NCBI RefSeq assembly: GCF_000169435.1 | Contig: NZ_AAYB01000009.1 | Coordinates: 24,157-88,156 of the forward strand | Length of the DNA: 64,000 nt | Reading direction: 5' to 3' | From: Roseobacter sp. CCS2 | GTDB taxonomy: Bacteria > Pseudomonadota > Alphaproteobacteria > Rhodobacterales > Rhodobacteraceae | In this document: positions 18,214-27,219 of the stretch, piece after piece | How positions within the stretch are numbered: the first letter of the stretch is position 1 | Layout: every line of letters starts with the position of its first letter | The notes under the pieces: generated by a model | The model's database searches: none | Told to the model about the DNA's origin: nothing | What the model saw: the letters and a program-made list of their open reading frames with translations, nothing else | Made by a program: the position numbers and the translations under genes

Positions 18214-21200
18214 TCATTCAGCAGGTGCCACCGCGCCAAGCGTCTCTTCCTTCGGCTCTGGCTTGCGCAATACAAGGCGCAACAAAGGCGGCACGGTCAA
18301 AAGCGTCAGAAACGCAGACATCGACAGCCCGCCAACAACCACAGCACCCAACCCCCGATACAGCTCTGATCCTTCGCCGGGGAAGACGACCAAGGGCAGC
18401 ATGCCGCACACACTGGTCAGTGTGGACATGAAAATCGGCCTGATCCGGTTGCGCGTCGCCTCTTCGATCGCATCGACCGGGTCCATCCCTTCGTCGCGCA
18501 GGTGAAACAGCGTTTGGTGCACGATCAGGATTGCATTGTTCACCACAATCCCCACCAAGATAACGAACCCAAGCAGGGTGAGCATATCCATGGGTTGCGT
18601 CTGATATAGGTTCAGCACCGCCAGCCCCCCGACCCCACCAGCGGCGGCAACGGGAACCGCGATCATAATCACCAGTGGCAGCACAAAGCTTTCAAACAAG
18701 ATCGCCATCACAAGAAATACGATGATCAGCGCCACGACCAGATTAATCTGAATGGCGGACCATGTCTGACTAAGCTGATCGGCGGTGCCCGATACGCTAA
18801 GCCGGATATCATTGGGGATACCTTGTTCTTCAAGGACGGCGACGACCTGTGTCTCCAACAATTCAACCGCTTGTTCCAGCGGCAAGTTATCCGCAGGCCG
18901 CACCTCAAGCGTGACGGTGCGCAGCCGTTCGCGGTGCCTGATTTCAGTCGGACCCGCGGTGAGCATGACATCCGCCAACGCCGACACCGGCACAATTTGG
19001 CCATTGGGTGTCACGACCGGATAATTGCCCACATCTTGCGTGCGCGCGGCCTCATTGATGGATGGATCGCCTTTCAGCACCAGATCAACCCGTTCAGCGC
19101 CCACCGTGATTTCGGCCACACGCAGCCCGTCGTTGAACGCGTCCACCGTGGCGGCAAGCGCGGAACTGTCCAGCCCTGCATCAGCAAGGCGCAACCGGTC
19201 CGGGATCAAACGGACCTCTGGCGCACCCAGTTCAAGCCCCGGAATAGGGCGGAACTGGTGTCCTTCGGACCGGGGCAAGAGGCCTGAGACAATGCCAGCG
19301 GCACGGCCCGCAACGCCTAGAATGTCCTCAAGCTCTTGTCCCGATACGTTCAATTCAATCGTGCGGCCCCCGCCGACACCGCGCCCAAACAGCGATGGCT
19401 GGGTCATAAACCCGAAGGTGCCGGGTTCGGCAAAGATTGGCTGGCTTAGAACCGGGATCAATTCACCCGCCCGCTGGCTGTCCACCGCCCCTGCCCCGAC
19501 AAACGAATTGCCGGGCGTGGCCACAAAGAAAAAGCTATCAATCGTTGGAATACCATCCGCAGTTTCGGTTTCAGGTGCAGCGTCCCACAACGGGGCGGCC
19601 ACATTTTCGATCCGCTGGGCAATCGTTTCCGTGGTATCAAGGTTATAACCCGGAGGCGGAATAATCAGGCCGAAGACAAGGTTCCGGTTCCCCTCTGGCA
19701 GGTATTCAAGGCGCGGCAGGAACGTCCAACTGGCGACAGCCGCCCCGCCTGCGATAACAGCGACCATCAAGATGCCAATCGTTCGAAAGCGCACTGTCAT
19801 ACGCACATAGGCCATCACCAATTCGCGAAAGCCCCGCGCAAGGTGGTCAATACCCCAAATGCCAATCGCCTTTTGATCGTCGCGCCGCAACAGGCGGCTG
19901 GCAAGAGCCGGGATCACCGTGACAGCGACCACCAGCGACAACAGGACCGAAACTGAAATCGCCACGGCGATATCGCGGAACAACTGGCCCGCCTCAAGCT
20001 GCATGATCAGGATGGGCACAAAGACCAGAACGGTTGTCAGCGCTGACACCAGGATCGCACCCCAAACCTGCTTGGCCCCCAGATACGCCGCCTCGCGCCG
20101 GGAATATCCCTTTTCGCGTAATCGGTAGATATTTTCGAGCACAACAATCGCCGCATCGACAATCATGCCGACCGCAAAAGCGATACCCGCCAATGAGATC
20201 ACATTAAGCGTGCGTCCTGTCGCGGCCATTACAACAAAAGTCGCCACAATAGAAACAGGAATGGAAAGCGAGATGATCACAACCGCGCGTGGTGATCGCA
20301 GAAACAGCATCAGGATTAGGGCCGCCAACGCACCGCCGATGTAGATATTCTGTGTGACAAGGTCGATGGCGCCTTCGATATAGATCGTTTCATCATACAC
20401 CTGATCCATGATCAGGCCCTGATCGGCCACCGGCCCTGCTTGCAGGTCGGCCAGCATAGCACGGAATTCTTCCATCACGGTGATCACATTCGCACCGGAT
20501 TCGCGCACCACATTAAAGGCCAACCCCGGCTCGCCTTTGAACCGCAACCGCGCGGTTGCTTCTTTATATTCAAACGCCACATCAGCCACATCGCTGACCC
20601 GCACCCGCCCTGTTCCGCCATTCGTGGCGTCAGAGCGCAGCACGACATTGCGGATCGCTTCTTCGGTGTTCAGGTTACTTTCGGTTCGCACCACGTAGCG
20701 ACGTTTGCCTTCGTCCACGTCGCCTGCGGAAATAGAAATATTTTCGGCGCGCAAACGTTGCACCACTTCTGGCACTGTCAGACCAAATCGCGACAGGCGT
20801 TGCGGATCAACCACAACCTGCAATTCGCGTGTCACCCCGCCAAAGACATTGACTGCGGCCACGCCGGGAATGCGTTCAACCCGGTCTTTGACGATATCCT
20901 CTAGAAAATCCCCGTAGGATGGGATCGATCGCGTGTTTCCTTCGGCTGCGGTGATCAGCACCCACGCAATAGGGCTGTCATCCGCGCCAGAGGTATTCAG
21001 CGTTGGTTCATTCGCCTCTGCCGGATAGCCGCCAACACGGTCCAAACGGTTGGATACCAGCAAAAGCGATTGGCTCATATCGGTGCCGATTGCGAATTCC
21101 AGCGTGACCTCGGCCTCGCCTGTGCGCGACCGCGATGTCATGATTTCCAGACCATCAAGGCCGCGCAGGGTTTCTTCTTGCGGGTTCACGATCTCTCGCT

Positions 21201-21378
21201 CAATTTCCGATGGGGCCGCGCCCGGCCAACTGGTTGAGATCACGACGATGGGTTTGCGCACGTCCGGGGCCAGTTGGATTGGAATTTGTGTCAGAGCCAG
21301 CGCACCAAACAGCACCGCCATCAAAACGGCCGCGATGACGGCGACGGGGCGCTCGATGGAATACCGGATGAAATCCAT
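18214..21378 (-). CDS. RND efflux transporter permease
   Basis: Inner-membrane pump of the AcrB/hydrophobe-amphiphile RND superfamily, 1054 residues with a membrane helix at each half-start (about 10-30 and 530-555) and large periplasmic loops. The proton-relay region in TM4 reads VGMIVDAAIVVLEN: D408 is kept but the next position, the second aspartate of AcrB, is alanine. The partner adaptor overlaps by one base upstream. No outer-membrane TolC-like gene is adjacent, so a shared TolC is likely. Substrates cannot be read from sequence. Confidence 0.92.
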   Translation of the reverse strand: MDFIRYSIERPVAVIAAVLMAVLFGALALTQIPIQLAPDVRKPIVVISTSWPGAAPSEIEREIVNPQEETLRGLDGLEIMTSRSRTGEAEVTLEFAIGTDMSQSLLLVSNRLDRVGGYPAEANEPTLNTSGADDSPIAWVLITAAEGNTRSIPSYGDFLEDIVKDRVERIPGVAAVNVFGGVTRELQVVVDPQRLSRFGLTVPEVVQRLRAENISISAGDVDEGKRRYVVRTESNLNTEEAIRNVVLRSDATNGGTGRVRVSDVADVAFEYKEATARLRFKGEPGLAFNVVRESGANVITVMEEFRAMLADLQAGPVADQGLIMDQVYDETIYIEGAIDLVTQNIYIGGALAALILMLFLRSPRAVVIISLSIPVSIVATFVVMAATGRTLNVISLAGIAFAVGMIVDAAIVVLENIYRLREKGYSRREAAYLGAKQVWGAILVSALTTVLVFVPILIMQLEAGQLFRDIAVAISVSVLLSLVVAVTVIPALASRLLRRDDQKAIGIWGIDHLARGFRELVMAYVRMTVRFRTIGILMVAVIAGGAAVASWTFLPRLEYLPEGNRNLVFGLIIPPPGYNLDTTETIAQRIENVAAPLWDAAPETETADGIPTIDSFFFVATPGNSFVGAGAVDSQRAGELIPVLSQPIFAEPGTFGFMTQPSLFGRGVGGGRTIELNVSGQELEDILGVAGRAAGIVSGLLPRSEGHQFRPIPGLELGAPEVRLIPDRLRLADAGLDSSALAATVDAFNDGLRVAEITVGAERVDLVLKGDPSINEAARTQDVGNYPVVTPNGQIVPVSALADVMLTAGPTEIRHRERLRTVTLEVRPADNLPLEQAVELLETQVVAVLEEQGIPNDIRLSVSGTADQLSQTWSAIQINLVVALIIVFLVMAILFESFVLPLVIMIAVPVAAAGGVGGLAVLNLYQTQPMDMLTLLGFVILVGIVVNNAILIVHQTLFHLRDEGMDPVDAIEEATRNRIRPIFMSTLTSVCGMLPLVVFPGEGSELYRGLGAVVVGGLSMSAFLTLLTVPPLLRLVLRKPEPKEETLGAVAPAE

Positions 21379-22478
21379 CAGTTTGTCTCCAACAGATTGG
21401 CTGTGATTGCCTGACCGGGGCGCAACCGTTCATTGCCCCGCACAACAACAAGATCACCCGGCGCAAGCCCACTTACCACCTCATAGCGGTCGCCTAATGG
21501 AACGCCCAATGTCACCGGACGCGGCTGTGCCTGATCGTCGGCGGCAACAAAGACGGTCCAGCCGCCACGCCCTTGCACCAGCGCGTCCTTGGGGACCGAC
21601 AATACCTCGCGGGCCTCGCCCACCGGGATTTCCACGGTCAAAGATTGGCCAACGGCTGCTGTGCTAAGATCAGACAATGCGGGCGCCGAAAACAGGACGG
21701 CCCGCGTGCGCGTGGACGGGTTTTCAATGGGCAGTACGGCGCGCAACTGCAACGTCAACTCTGTGCCAAATTCAGTGCTTGCTGTCACCATCTGGCCCGG
21801 TGAAAGAAACGAGGTATAGCGTGACGGGACGTTGGCCTGCACCTCAAATGCGTCGGTATCCAGCAGACGCACAACTGGGGTGCCTGCCTGAATGAATGCA
21901 CCGGGGATGGTGTTCACTTCCAAAACGACGCCGGAAAATGGCGCGCGGATCTTGCTGCGCTCAAGCTGGTATCGCGTTTCAGCCAGCCGCGATTGCGCGC
22001 TTTTCTCGCGTGCTTGTGCTTCGACGAACTGCGCTTCGGCCTCCAGAAAATCTGCTTGTGCGTCGTCGAACCGGCCTTGGCTGAAGGATGACCCGCCGCG
22101 CAGCGCTTCAATCCGGTCCAGACCGATGCGCGCCCGATCTACGCGGGCGCGTGCCGTTTCAATACCAGCCGCTGCTTCGGCCAATTGCGCCTCTGACTGC
22201 GCCACCTGGATCGTGAGCAAATCATCGTTCAGCTCAACCAGCAGATCACCTTCGGCAACCCGCGATCCGGCAAGAACAATCACTCTTTCCACGTTGCCCG
22301 CAACGCGGCCTGCCACATTGCCGTCACGTGCGGTTGTCACCTCGGCAAAAACCGGCACCGTTTCGGCCAATGCGCGCATCTCTACCTCTTGCACGCCCAC
22401 GCCCGCAGCACGGCCTTGTGCCATGGAAATGGTGGCAAAGAAGGTTAACAAAACCGCAAAAAGACCAAGAAAGCGCAT
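21378..22478 (-). CDS. RND efflux periplasmic adaptor
   Basis: Membrane-fusion protein that links the RND pump to an outer-membrane channel. 366 residues: a signal peptide (about 1-20, LLTFFATISMAQ), a lipoyl half-motif (GRVAGNVERVIVLAGSRV), a long coiled-coil hairpin (about 92-165), the second lipoyl half (IRAPFSGVVLEV) and a beta-barrel C-terminus. No lipobox is seen. First gene of the two-gene operon; its start faces DUF1330 across a gap holding a strong palindrome. Confidence 0.92.
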   Translation of the reverse strand: MRFLGLFAVLLTFFATISMAQGRAAGVGVQEVEMRALAETVPVFAEVTTARDGNVAGRVAGNVERVIVLAGSRVAEGDLLVELNDDLLTIQVAQSEAQLAEAAAGIETARARVDRARIGLDRIEALRGGSSFSQGRFDDAQADFLEAEAQFVEAQAREKSAQSRLAETRYQLERSKIRAPFSGVVLEVNTIPGAFIQAGTPVVRLLDTDAFEVQANVPSRYTSFLSPGQMVTASTEFGTELTLQLRAVLPIENPSTRTRAVLFSAPALSDLSTAAVGQSLTVEIPVGEAREVLSVPKDALVQGRGGWTVFVAADDQAQPRPVTLGVPLGDRYEVVSGLAPGDLVVVRGNERLRPGQAITANLLETN

Positions 22479-22575
22479 CGCTCTACTCCGTTATAGGCTG
22501 ACGCTAAGGTAGCTTGGTGGGCGCAAAGTCAACGAAACCAATGACAATGGGGCGGCCTTCATCACAAGATCACGG

Positions 22576-22600
22576 CGATTGCCTAAGCTTTGGGCAATCG
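22576..22600. promoter_or_regulatory. 25-bp near-perfect palindrome between the RND adaptor and DUF1330 gene
   Basis: Arms CGATTGCC and GGCAATCG (8 bp, perfect) continue inward through a T-G pair and two A-T pairs to a 3-nt centre. It lies in the 204-bp divergent gap, about 98 bp from the adaptor start and 83 bp from the DUF1330 start. An operator for a dimeric regulator of one or both genes is most likely; as RNA on the plus strand it would be a hairpin followed by TTT, but no plus-strand gene precedes it. Confidence 0.5.
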
Positions 22601-22682
22601 TTTGGTTGCGCGCCAGCTCTTGCCTTTCACACACCGTCACGCAAGCTTGGCTGATGAAACGCGCATCTGAAGGACTGAACCA

Positions 22683-22970
22683 ATGCCCAAGGGTTATATC
22701 ATCGGCCATATCACCGTGAACAAAGCGGAGGCGTATCAAGAGTATATCGTACGCGACACCCCAATCATCGAAAGCTATGGCGGGCGACCATTGGTGCGCG
22801 GCGGCGTATCGGAAGAACCCGAGGGGCCGCAATTTGCCCGCCACGTCATCTTTGAATTCGATGATTTCGCGCAGGCCAAGGCGCTGTACAACGATCCTGA
22901 ATATCAAAAGGCCGCCCAAATTCGCCGCGATAACGCATCAAGCATGATTGTTTTGGTTGAGGGCGTTTAG
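22683..22970 (+). CDS. DUF1330 domain-containing protein
   Basis: A 95-residue soluble protein of the DUF1330 family (ferredoxin-like dimeric alpha-beta barrel). Seen: the N-terminal strand GYIIGHITVNKAEAYQEY, the GGRPLVRGG turn, and the FEFDDFAQAKALYNDPEYQ...R segment typical of the family. Start ATG 22683. The biochemical function of the family is not established. Monocistronic; the TAG stop interlocks with that of the convergent AEC gene (TTAG, 22967-22970). Confidence 0.85.
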   Translation: MPKGYIIGHITVNKAEAYQEYIVRDTPIIESYGGRPLVRGGVSEEPEGPQFARHVIFEFDDFAQAKALYNDPEYQKAAQIRRDNASSMIVLVEGV

Positions 22971-23896
22971 GGCAGCACAGCCAGCCACAACCACACCGTC
23001 AAGATTGACAGCCCCGTCGCCACCAACACCGACGATGCCGCAACCCTGCGCGCTTTGCCGTACATATTTGCAAAAACGTAGGCGTTGATCCCCGGTGCCA
23101 TCGCTGAGGTCAGGATCGCAGACCGCAACGCGCCATCTGACAGATCGTTCGCCTGAGCCAGCCACCACACCAGCGCTGGCTGCAGAACCAGTGAAACCGC
23201 AACCACAAATAGGATTGTGCGCATATCGCCCTCTGGTCGATACCGGTAAAGCACGCCACCCAGCCCAAAAAGCGCGGCAGGTAGTGCCGCCCGCACCATC
23301 AGGTCAACCGCATCGGTGAATACAACAGGCAATGGAATGCCACCAAGGTTCACCACAAATCCAAGGCTGATCCCGACAATCAGGGCATTATGGAACATCG
23401 CGTTCAGCACTTTGCCCGGCAGGGCCGCGATACCGCCACTGTGATTGCGCACGATCTCCATCGCGGTGATGCCGACCAAATAGCAAAACGGCGAATGGAT
23501 CGCGATAATGGCATAGTTGGCTTCAAGCGCGCTGACGCCATAGGCGCGTTCCGTGATCGGTAGCCCCAAAAGCAGTGAGTTGGCGAAAAGGCAGCAAAAC
23601 CCGATGGCGACGCTATCTTCCCAATCGCGGTTGAACAGATACCGCCCGCCCAGCAAGCCAACGACAAAACAGGCAAATGCAGCAGTATAATAACTGCCCA
23701 GCAGTGCCACATCAAAGTTCTGTTCCAGATCAAGGGTCGAAATCGCCCGGAACAGCAGGCAAGGAATGGCAAACCCTTGGGTGAACTTCATCAACCCATC
23801 AACACCTGCATCGCTGAAGTACCCTTTCCAGACAGCGATATAGCCGAAACCGATGACCAGAAAGACCGGCAAAATGACATCGATGAGCGCGGCCAT
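22967..23896 (-). CDS. AEC-family (auxin efflux carrier-like) transporter
   Basis: Inner-membrane carrier of 309 residues with about ten hydrophobic segments in two five-helix halves, opening with VILPVFLVIGFGYIAVWKG, typical for bacterial AEC proteins (malonate/malate carriers MdcF, MleP and uncharacterised relatives). Start ATG 23894-23896 behind AAGGAG. It follows the MBL gene by 12 bp and so ends the long dacC-tmk-holB-tatD operon. The substrate is unknown. Confidence 0.85.
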   Translation of the reverse strand: MAALIDVILPVFLVIGFGYIAVWKGYFSDAGVDGLMKFTQGFAIPCLLFRAISTLDLEQNFDVALLGSYYTAAFACFVVGLLGGRYLFNRDWEDSVAIGFCCLFANSLLLGLPITERAYGVSALEANYAIIAIHSPFCYLVGITAMEIVRNHSGGIAALPGKVLNAMFHNALIVGISLGFVVNLGGIPLPVVFTDAVDLMVRAALPAALFGLGGVLYRYRPEGDMRTILFVVAVSLVLQPALVWWLAQANDLSDGALRSAILTSAMAPGINAYVFANMYGKARRVAASSVLVATGLSILTVWLWLAVLP

Positions 23897-23908
23897 TGCG
23901 GCTCCTTC

Positions 23909-24712
23909 TTAGGGTGCAGGCACCGAGATGGTCATTCCATCAAAGGCAGGCGCGATATGATCGGGCGTTTCTGCGGCGACGGTCGCATAGTCCAAATCAT
24001 TGTGCATGTTGGTCAGGATCGCGCGCTTCGGCGCGACCTTGGCAATCCAGTCCAGTGTTTTGGCCAAATGCGCATGGGTCGGGTGCGGATCACGGCGCAG
24101 CGCATCGACGATCCAGATATCGAGGTTTTCGAGGGTCGGCCAAACATCGTCCGGTATGTCCGAGACATCCGGCAGATACGCGACGTCACCTATCCTGAAC
24201 CCCAGCGCCTCGATGCTGCCGTGATCGACTTCAAAAGGACGCAGAACAATATCGCCACCGGCCCCGCCGATCGTGATATCGCCCTTGATCGCGTTCAGCT
24301 CGCAGATTGGCGGATAGGACGATCCTTTGGGCTGCACAAAGGCATAACCAAACCGCCCTAAAAGGTCGTTGCTGGTATCCCCATCAGCCCAGACCTGTAG
24401 GCGCGCACGCATGTTGAAAACGATCATGCGCAGGTCATCAAGACCATGCACATGGTCTGCATGGCTGTGCGTATAGACGACGGCATCCAGCGTACCGATT
24501 TCTGCCTCCAAAAGCTGGGCGCGCATATCGGGTGATGTATCAATCAGGACCCGTGTCACCTGATCGCCGCGGGTGCGTGTGACCAGCAGCGAACACCGTG
24601 TGCGTCGGTTTTTGGGATTGGTGGGATCGCACGCGCCCCAAAGCCCCCCCAGACGCGGCACACCACCCGATGACCCGCATCCGAGAATCCGAAAATGAAG
24701 CTCATCACTCAT
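23909..24712 (-). CDS. MBL-fold metallo-hydrolase (PhnP/RNase Z-like)
   Basis: A 267-residue metallo-beta-lactamase-fold protein. The metal motif HSHADH (TYSHADHVHGLDDLR type; here THSHADHVHGLDD) and a later NMHNDLDY histidine are present. The N-terminus GCGSSGGVPRLGG resembles PhnP and RNase Z, and CDPTNPKNRRTRCS is a feature of this PhnP-like subgroup. No phn genes are near, so a phosphonate role is unlikely; gene order with tatD is common in Rhodobacterales. It probably hydrolyses a phosphodiester, substrate unknown. Overlaps tatD by 4 bp. Confidence 0.85.
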   Translation of the reverse strand: MSDELHFRILGCGSSGGVPRLGGLWGACDPTNPKNRRTRCSLLVTRTRGDQVTRVLIDTSPDMRAQLLEAEIGTLDAVVYTHSHADHVHGLDDLRMIVFNMRARLQVWADGDTSNDLLGRFGYAFVQPKGSSYPPICELNAIKGDITIGGAGGDIVLRPFEVDHGSIEALGFRIGDVAYLPDVSDIPDDVWPTLENLDIWIVDALRRDPHPTHAHLAKTLDWIAKVAPKRAILTNMHNDLDYATVAAETPDHIAPAFDGMTISVPAP

Positions 24713-25497
24713 GCGGCCGCTTTCCAGAACAGGCGGTCAAAGTTGGCTGTCGTTTGCTTGGCGAAGTCTTCATAAGACAGGCCAAAGACCTCTGCCCCTA
24801 CCTTCGCGGTATGGGCGGTGTATGCGGGTTCATTGCGCTTGCCCCGGAAAGGCGGCGGCGCAAGATAGGGGCTGTCGGTTTCAACAAGCACCCGGTCAAC
24901 CGGTGCCGTCGCGAAGATGTCGCGCAATTCCTGGCTTTTGGGGAATGCGGCAATGCCGGACATGGACAGATAAAAATCCATTTCCAACGCTGCTTTCGCC
25001 AAGGCGGTACTGCTTGAAAAACAGTGCATCACACAAGTGTAGGCGCCCTTGTCGTATTCTTCGCGCAAAATACGCGCCATGTCATCGTCCGCGGCACGCG
25101 CGTGAATGATCAACGGCAGCTTCGTCTCGCGTGCTGCGGCGATATGGACGCGCAAGGATTGTTGTTGGATATCAGCGCTTTCGGCGGTGTAGTGATAGTC
25201 AAGACCAGTTTCACCAATGCCCACAAACTTGGGATGCTCTGCCAAGGCGATGAGTTCATCAAGGGTGGCCAGCGGTTCGTCCGCTGCACTCATCGGATGC
25301 GTACCCGCAGCGTAGAAAACCGGATCATAGGTTTCGGCAATCGCCCGTACCTGCGGTTCCAACCGCAGCTTGGTGCAGATCGTCACCATCCGCGTCACGC
25401 CTGCATCAATCGCGCGCGCAATCAGGGCGTCCCGCTCACCATCGAAGTCAGGGAAATCAAGGTGGCAGTGGCTGTCAACGATACTTGCTTGGGTCAT
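24709..25497 (-). CDS. TatD-family metal-dependent hydrolase/DNase
   Basis: A 262-residue TIM-barrel amidohydrolase-fold nuclease. Seen: metal ligands DSHCHLD near the N-terminus, GETGLDYHY, HARAADD, HCFSS and ETDSPYLAP, the complete TatD set. Relatives act as 3'-5' exonucleases or deoxyribonucleases in DNA repair. I chose ATG 25495-25497, 10 bp after the holB stop, because homologues start just before the DSHCHLD motif. Position next to holB/tmk is typical. Confidence 0.92.
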   Translation of the reverse strand: MTQASIVDSHCHLDFPDFDGERDALIARAIDAGVTRMVTICTKLRLEPQVRAIAETYDPVFYAAGTHPMSAADEPLATLDELIALAEHPKFVGIGETGLDYHYTAESADIQQQSLRVHIAAARETKLPLIIHARAADDDMARILREEYDKGAYTCVMHCFSSSTALAKAALEMDFYLSMSGIAAFPKSQELRDIFATAPVDRVLVETDSPYLAPPPFRGKRNEPAYTAHTAKVGAEVFGLSYEDFAKQTTANFDRLFWKAAA

Positions 25498-25507
25498 GTC
25501 ACGGCTT

Positions 25508-26614
25508 TCAGGCGACGGCGGTCCCTTGTGCCGTCTCTTCAATCTTGAAAATCATATCAAGGATCAATGCGGCAGGGTCAAGGTTCACTGCGCGACCATG
25601 CCGTGATCGGTCTGTCAAATCCTGCTGCAACTGCGCCCAGTTGCGGGCTGCACGATCATCTGGCGAAATGCGTGTCAGCAACCGTGCCTCGCCCGGCGCA
25701 CCTTGGGCAGAGGGTTCACCCAAAAGCCCTGCACGGGCCGCACGCGACAAGAAAAGATCAATCAAATCAAGGGTCATACCAAAGCGCACTTCGTTTGCCT
25801 TACCCACGCATCCGTCCGCAAGGCGCAATGCTGACGGCCGATCAAGGCGCGGTATCTTATCGAAGATTTTAATCAGCTCAGCATAAAGCGCCAAACCATC
25901 GTGGTTCAAAAGCCGGATTGCATCACCGGCAGAGCCACCGGCCAATGCGGCAAGGCTATCTGACTGTTCCGACGGGTGCCCGGCCTGCGTCAACGCACGT
26001 TGCAAATCATCTGCGTTCAAACGCGCGCATCGCAATTCGCGACAGCGCGAACGAATTGTGGGCAGCAAGCGCGACGGCTGATGTGCAATCAGCAAAATTG
26101 TGCAATTTGCCGGCGGCTCTTCAAGCTCTTTCAGGATTGCATTTGCCGCATTGCGGTTCAACTCGTCCGCGGCATCAACGATCACGACGCGCCGCCCACC
26201 ATCTGCCGCTGACATCTGGAAAAAGCTTTTTAGACTGCGGACCGCATCAACTGTAATTTCAGATTTTAGCTTTTTGGTTTTCTCATCCCAGGGGCGGCGG
26301 ATCAATGACAGCCGGGGATGCGCGCCCGACTGGATCAGTCGCGCGTCTGGATGTTCGGGATCAACGTCCAGTGAAGGGTCACCAAACAATCCAGCCTCTG
26401 GGTTTGACAAAAGAAATGTGGCGATTTTCCACGCCAGCGTCGCCTTGCCTACCCCGCGTGGCCCGGTGATCAGCCAGCCTGAATGGAGCCGCCCTGCCCC
26501 GAACGCATCAAGGAAATCCGCTTGCGCCTTATCTTGCCCAAATAGCTGTCTGGTCTCGCGTGGGTGCGGTGCACCTGCGATCTGATCTGGCTGTGGGATA
26601 TCGTCGTCGCTCAT
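25508..26614 (-). CDS. holB: DNA polymerase III subunit delta'
   Basis: Clamp-loader subunit of the replicative polymerase. 368 residues with an AAA+ domain: a Walker-A-like GPRGVGKAT near residue 50, a VVIVDAADELNRNAANA Walker-B region, and the SRC motif (TIRSRCREL) that supplies the arginine finger region in clamp loaders. The C-terminal third matches the delta' collar. Between tmk and tatD, overlapping tmk by 4 bp. Confidence 0.95.
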   Translation of the reverse strand: MSDDDIPQPDQIAGAPHPRETRQLFGQDKAQADFLDAFGAGRLHSGWLITGPRGVGKATLAWKIATFLLSNPEAGLFGDPSLDVDPEHPDARLIQSGAHPRLSLIRRPWDEKTKKLKSEITVDAVRSLKSFFQMSAADGGRRVVIVDAADELNRNAANAILKELEEPPANCTILLIAHQPSRLLPTIRSRCRELRCARLNADDLQRALTQAGHPSEQSDSLAALAGGSAGDAIRLLNHDGLALYAELIKIFDKIPRLDRPSALRLADGCVGKANEVRFGMTLDLIDLFLSRAARAGLLGEPSAQGAPGEARLLTRISPDDRAARNWAQLQQDLTDRSRHGRAVNLDPAALILDMIFKIEETAQGTAVA

Positions 26615-27219
26615 GCGTAAGCTGCGATTTCGCTGGCGATCTGATCTGGCGTGCGGTTGCCATCAATCAGGACACATCGCTTGGGATGATCATGGGCCAA
26701 CGCCAGAAAGCCGTGGCGCAGCGTTTCCTGAAAACCAAGGCCAAAGTCCTCGAACCGGTCTTCGCCTGATTTGCGTGCCAATCCGCGTTCCAGCGCGGTG
26801 GCCGGATCCATATCAATGATAAATGTCAGATCCGGCTCACGTGCGATCATCAGACGATGCAGACTGTCCACCATGGCGCGCAGATCGCCACGGGTCGCAC
26901 CCTGATAAACGCGTGTGCTGTCAGCAAAACGATCCGAGATCACGGTTTTCCCAGCCGTTAAGGCCGGTTCAATCGTCTTTTCCAGATGGTCACGGCGGGA
27001 TGCGGTGAACAGCAAAATCTCTGTCTCGGGGGACCAACGATCAGGATCGCCAGTCAAAACCAGCTGGCGAATTTCCTCAGCACCTGGGCTGCCACCCGGT
27101 TCACGGGTCAGAACGACATCGCCGCCTTGCGCGCGCAGATGGTCGGCAAAGCGGCGGGATTGCGTCGATTTACCGGACCCGTCGATGCCCTCGAACGTAA
27201 TAAAGCGGGGCTTGTTCAT
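26611..27219 (-). CDS. tmk: Thymidylate kinase
   Basis: Phosphorylates dTMP to dTDP with ATP. 202 residues: P-loop EGIDGSGKST (about 10-19), the TREPGGSPGAEEIR motif, the DRFADSTRVYQGATRG nucleoside/lid region and a LID arginine segment (GLARKSGEDRFE). All catalytic motifs are intact. It overlaps dacC by 4 bp upstream and holB by 4 bp downstream. Confidence 0.96.
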   Translation of the reverse strand: MNKPRFITFEGIDGSGKSTQSRRFADHLRAQGGDVVLTREPGGSPGAEEIRQLVLTGDPDRWSPETEILLFTASRRDHLEKTIEPALTAGKTVISDRFADSTRVYQGATRGDLRAMVDSLHRLMIAREPDLTFIIDMDPATALERGLARKSGEDRFEDFGLGFQETLRHGFLALAHDHPKRCVLIDGNRTPDQIASEIAAYA

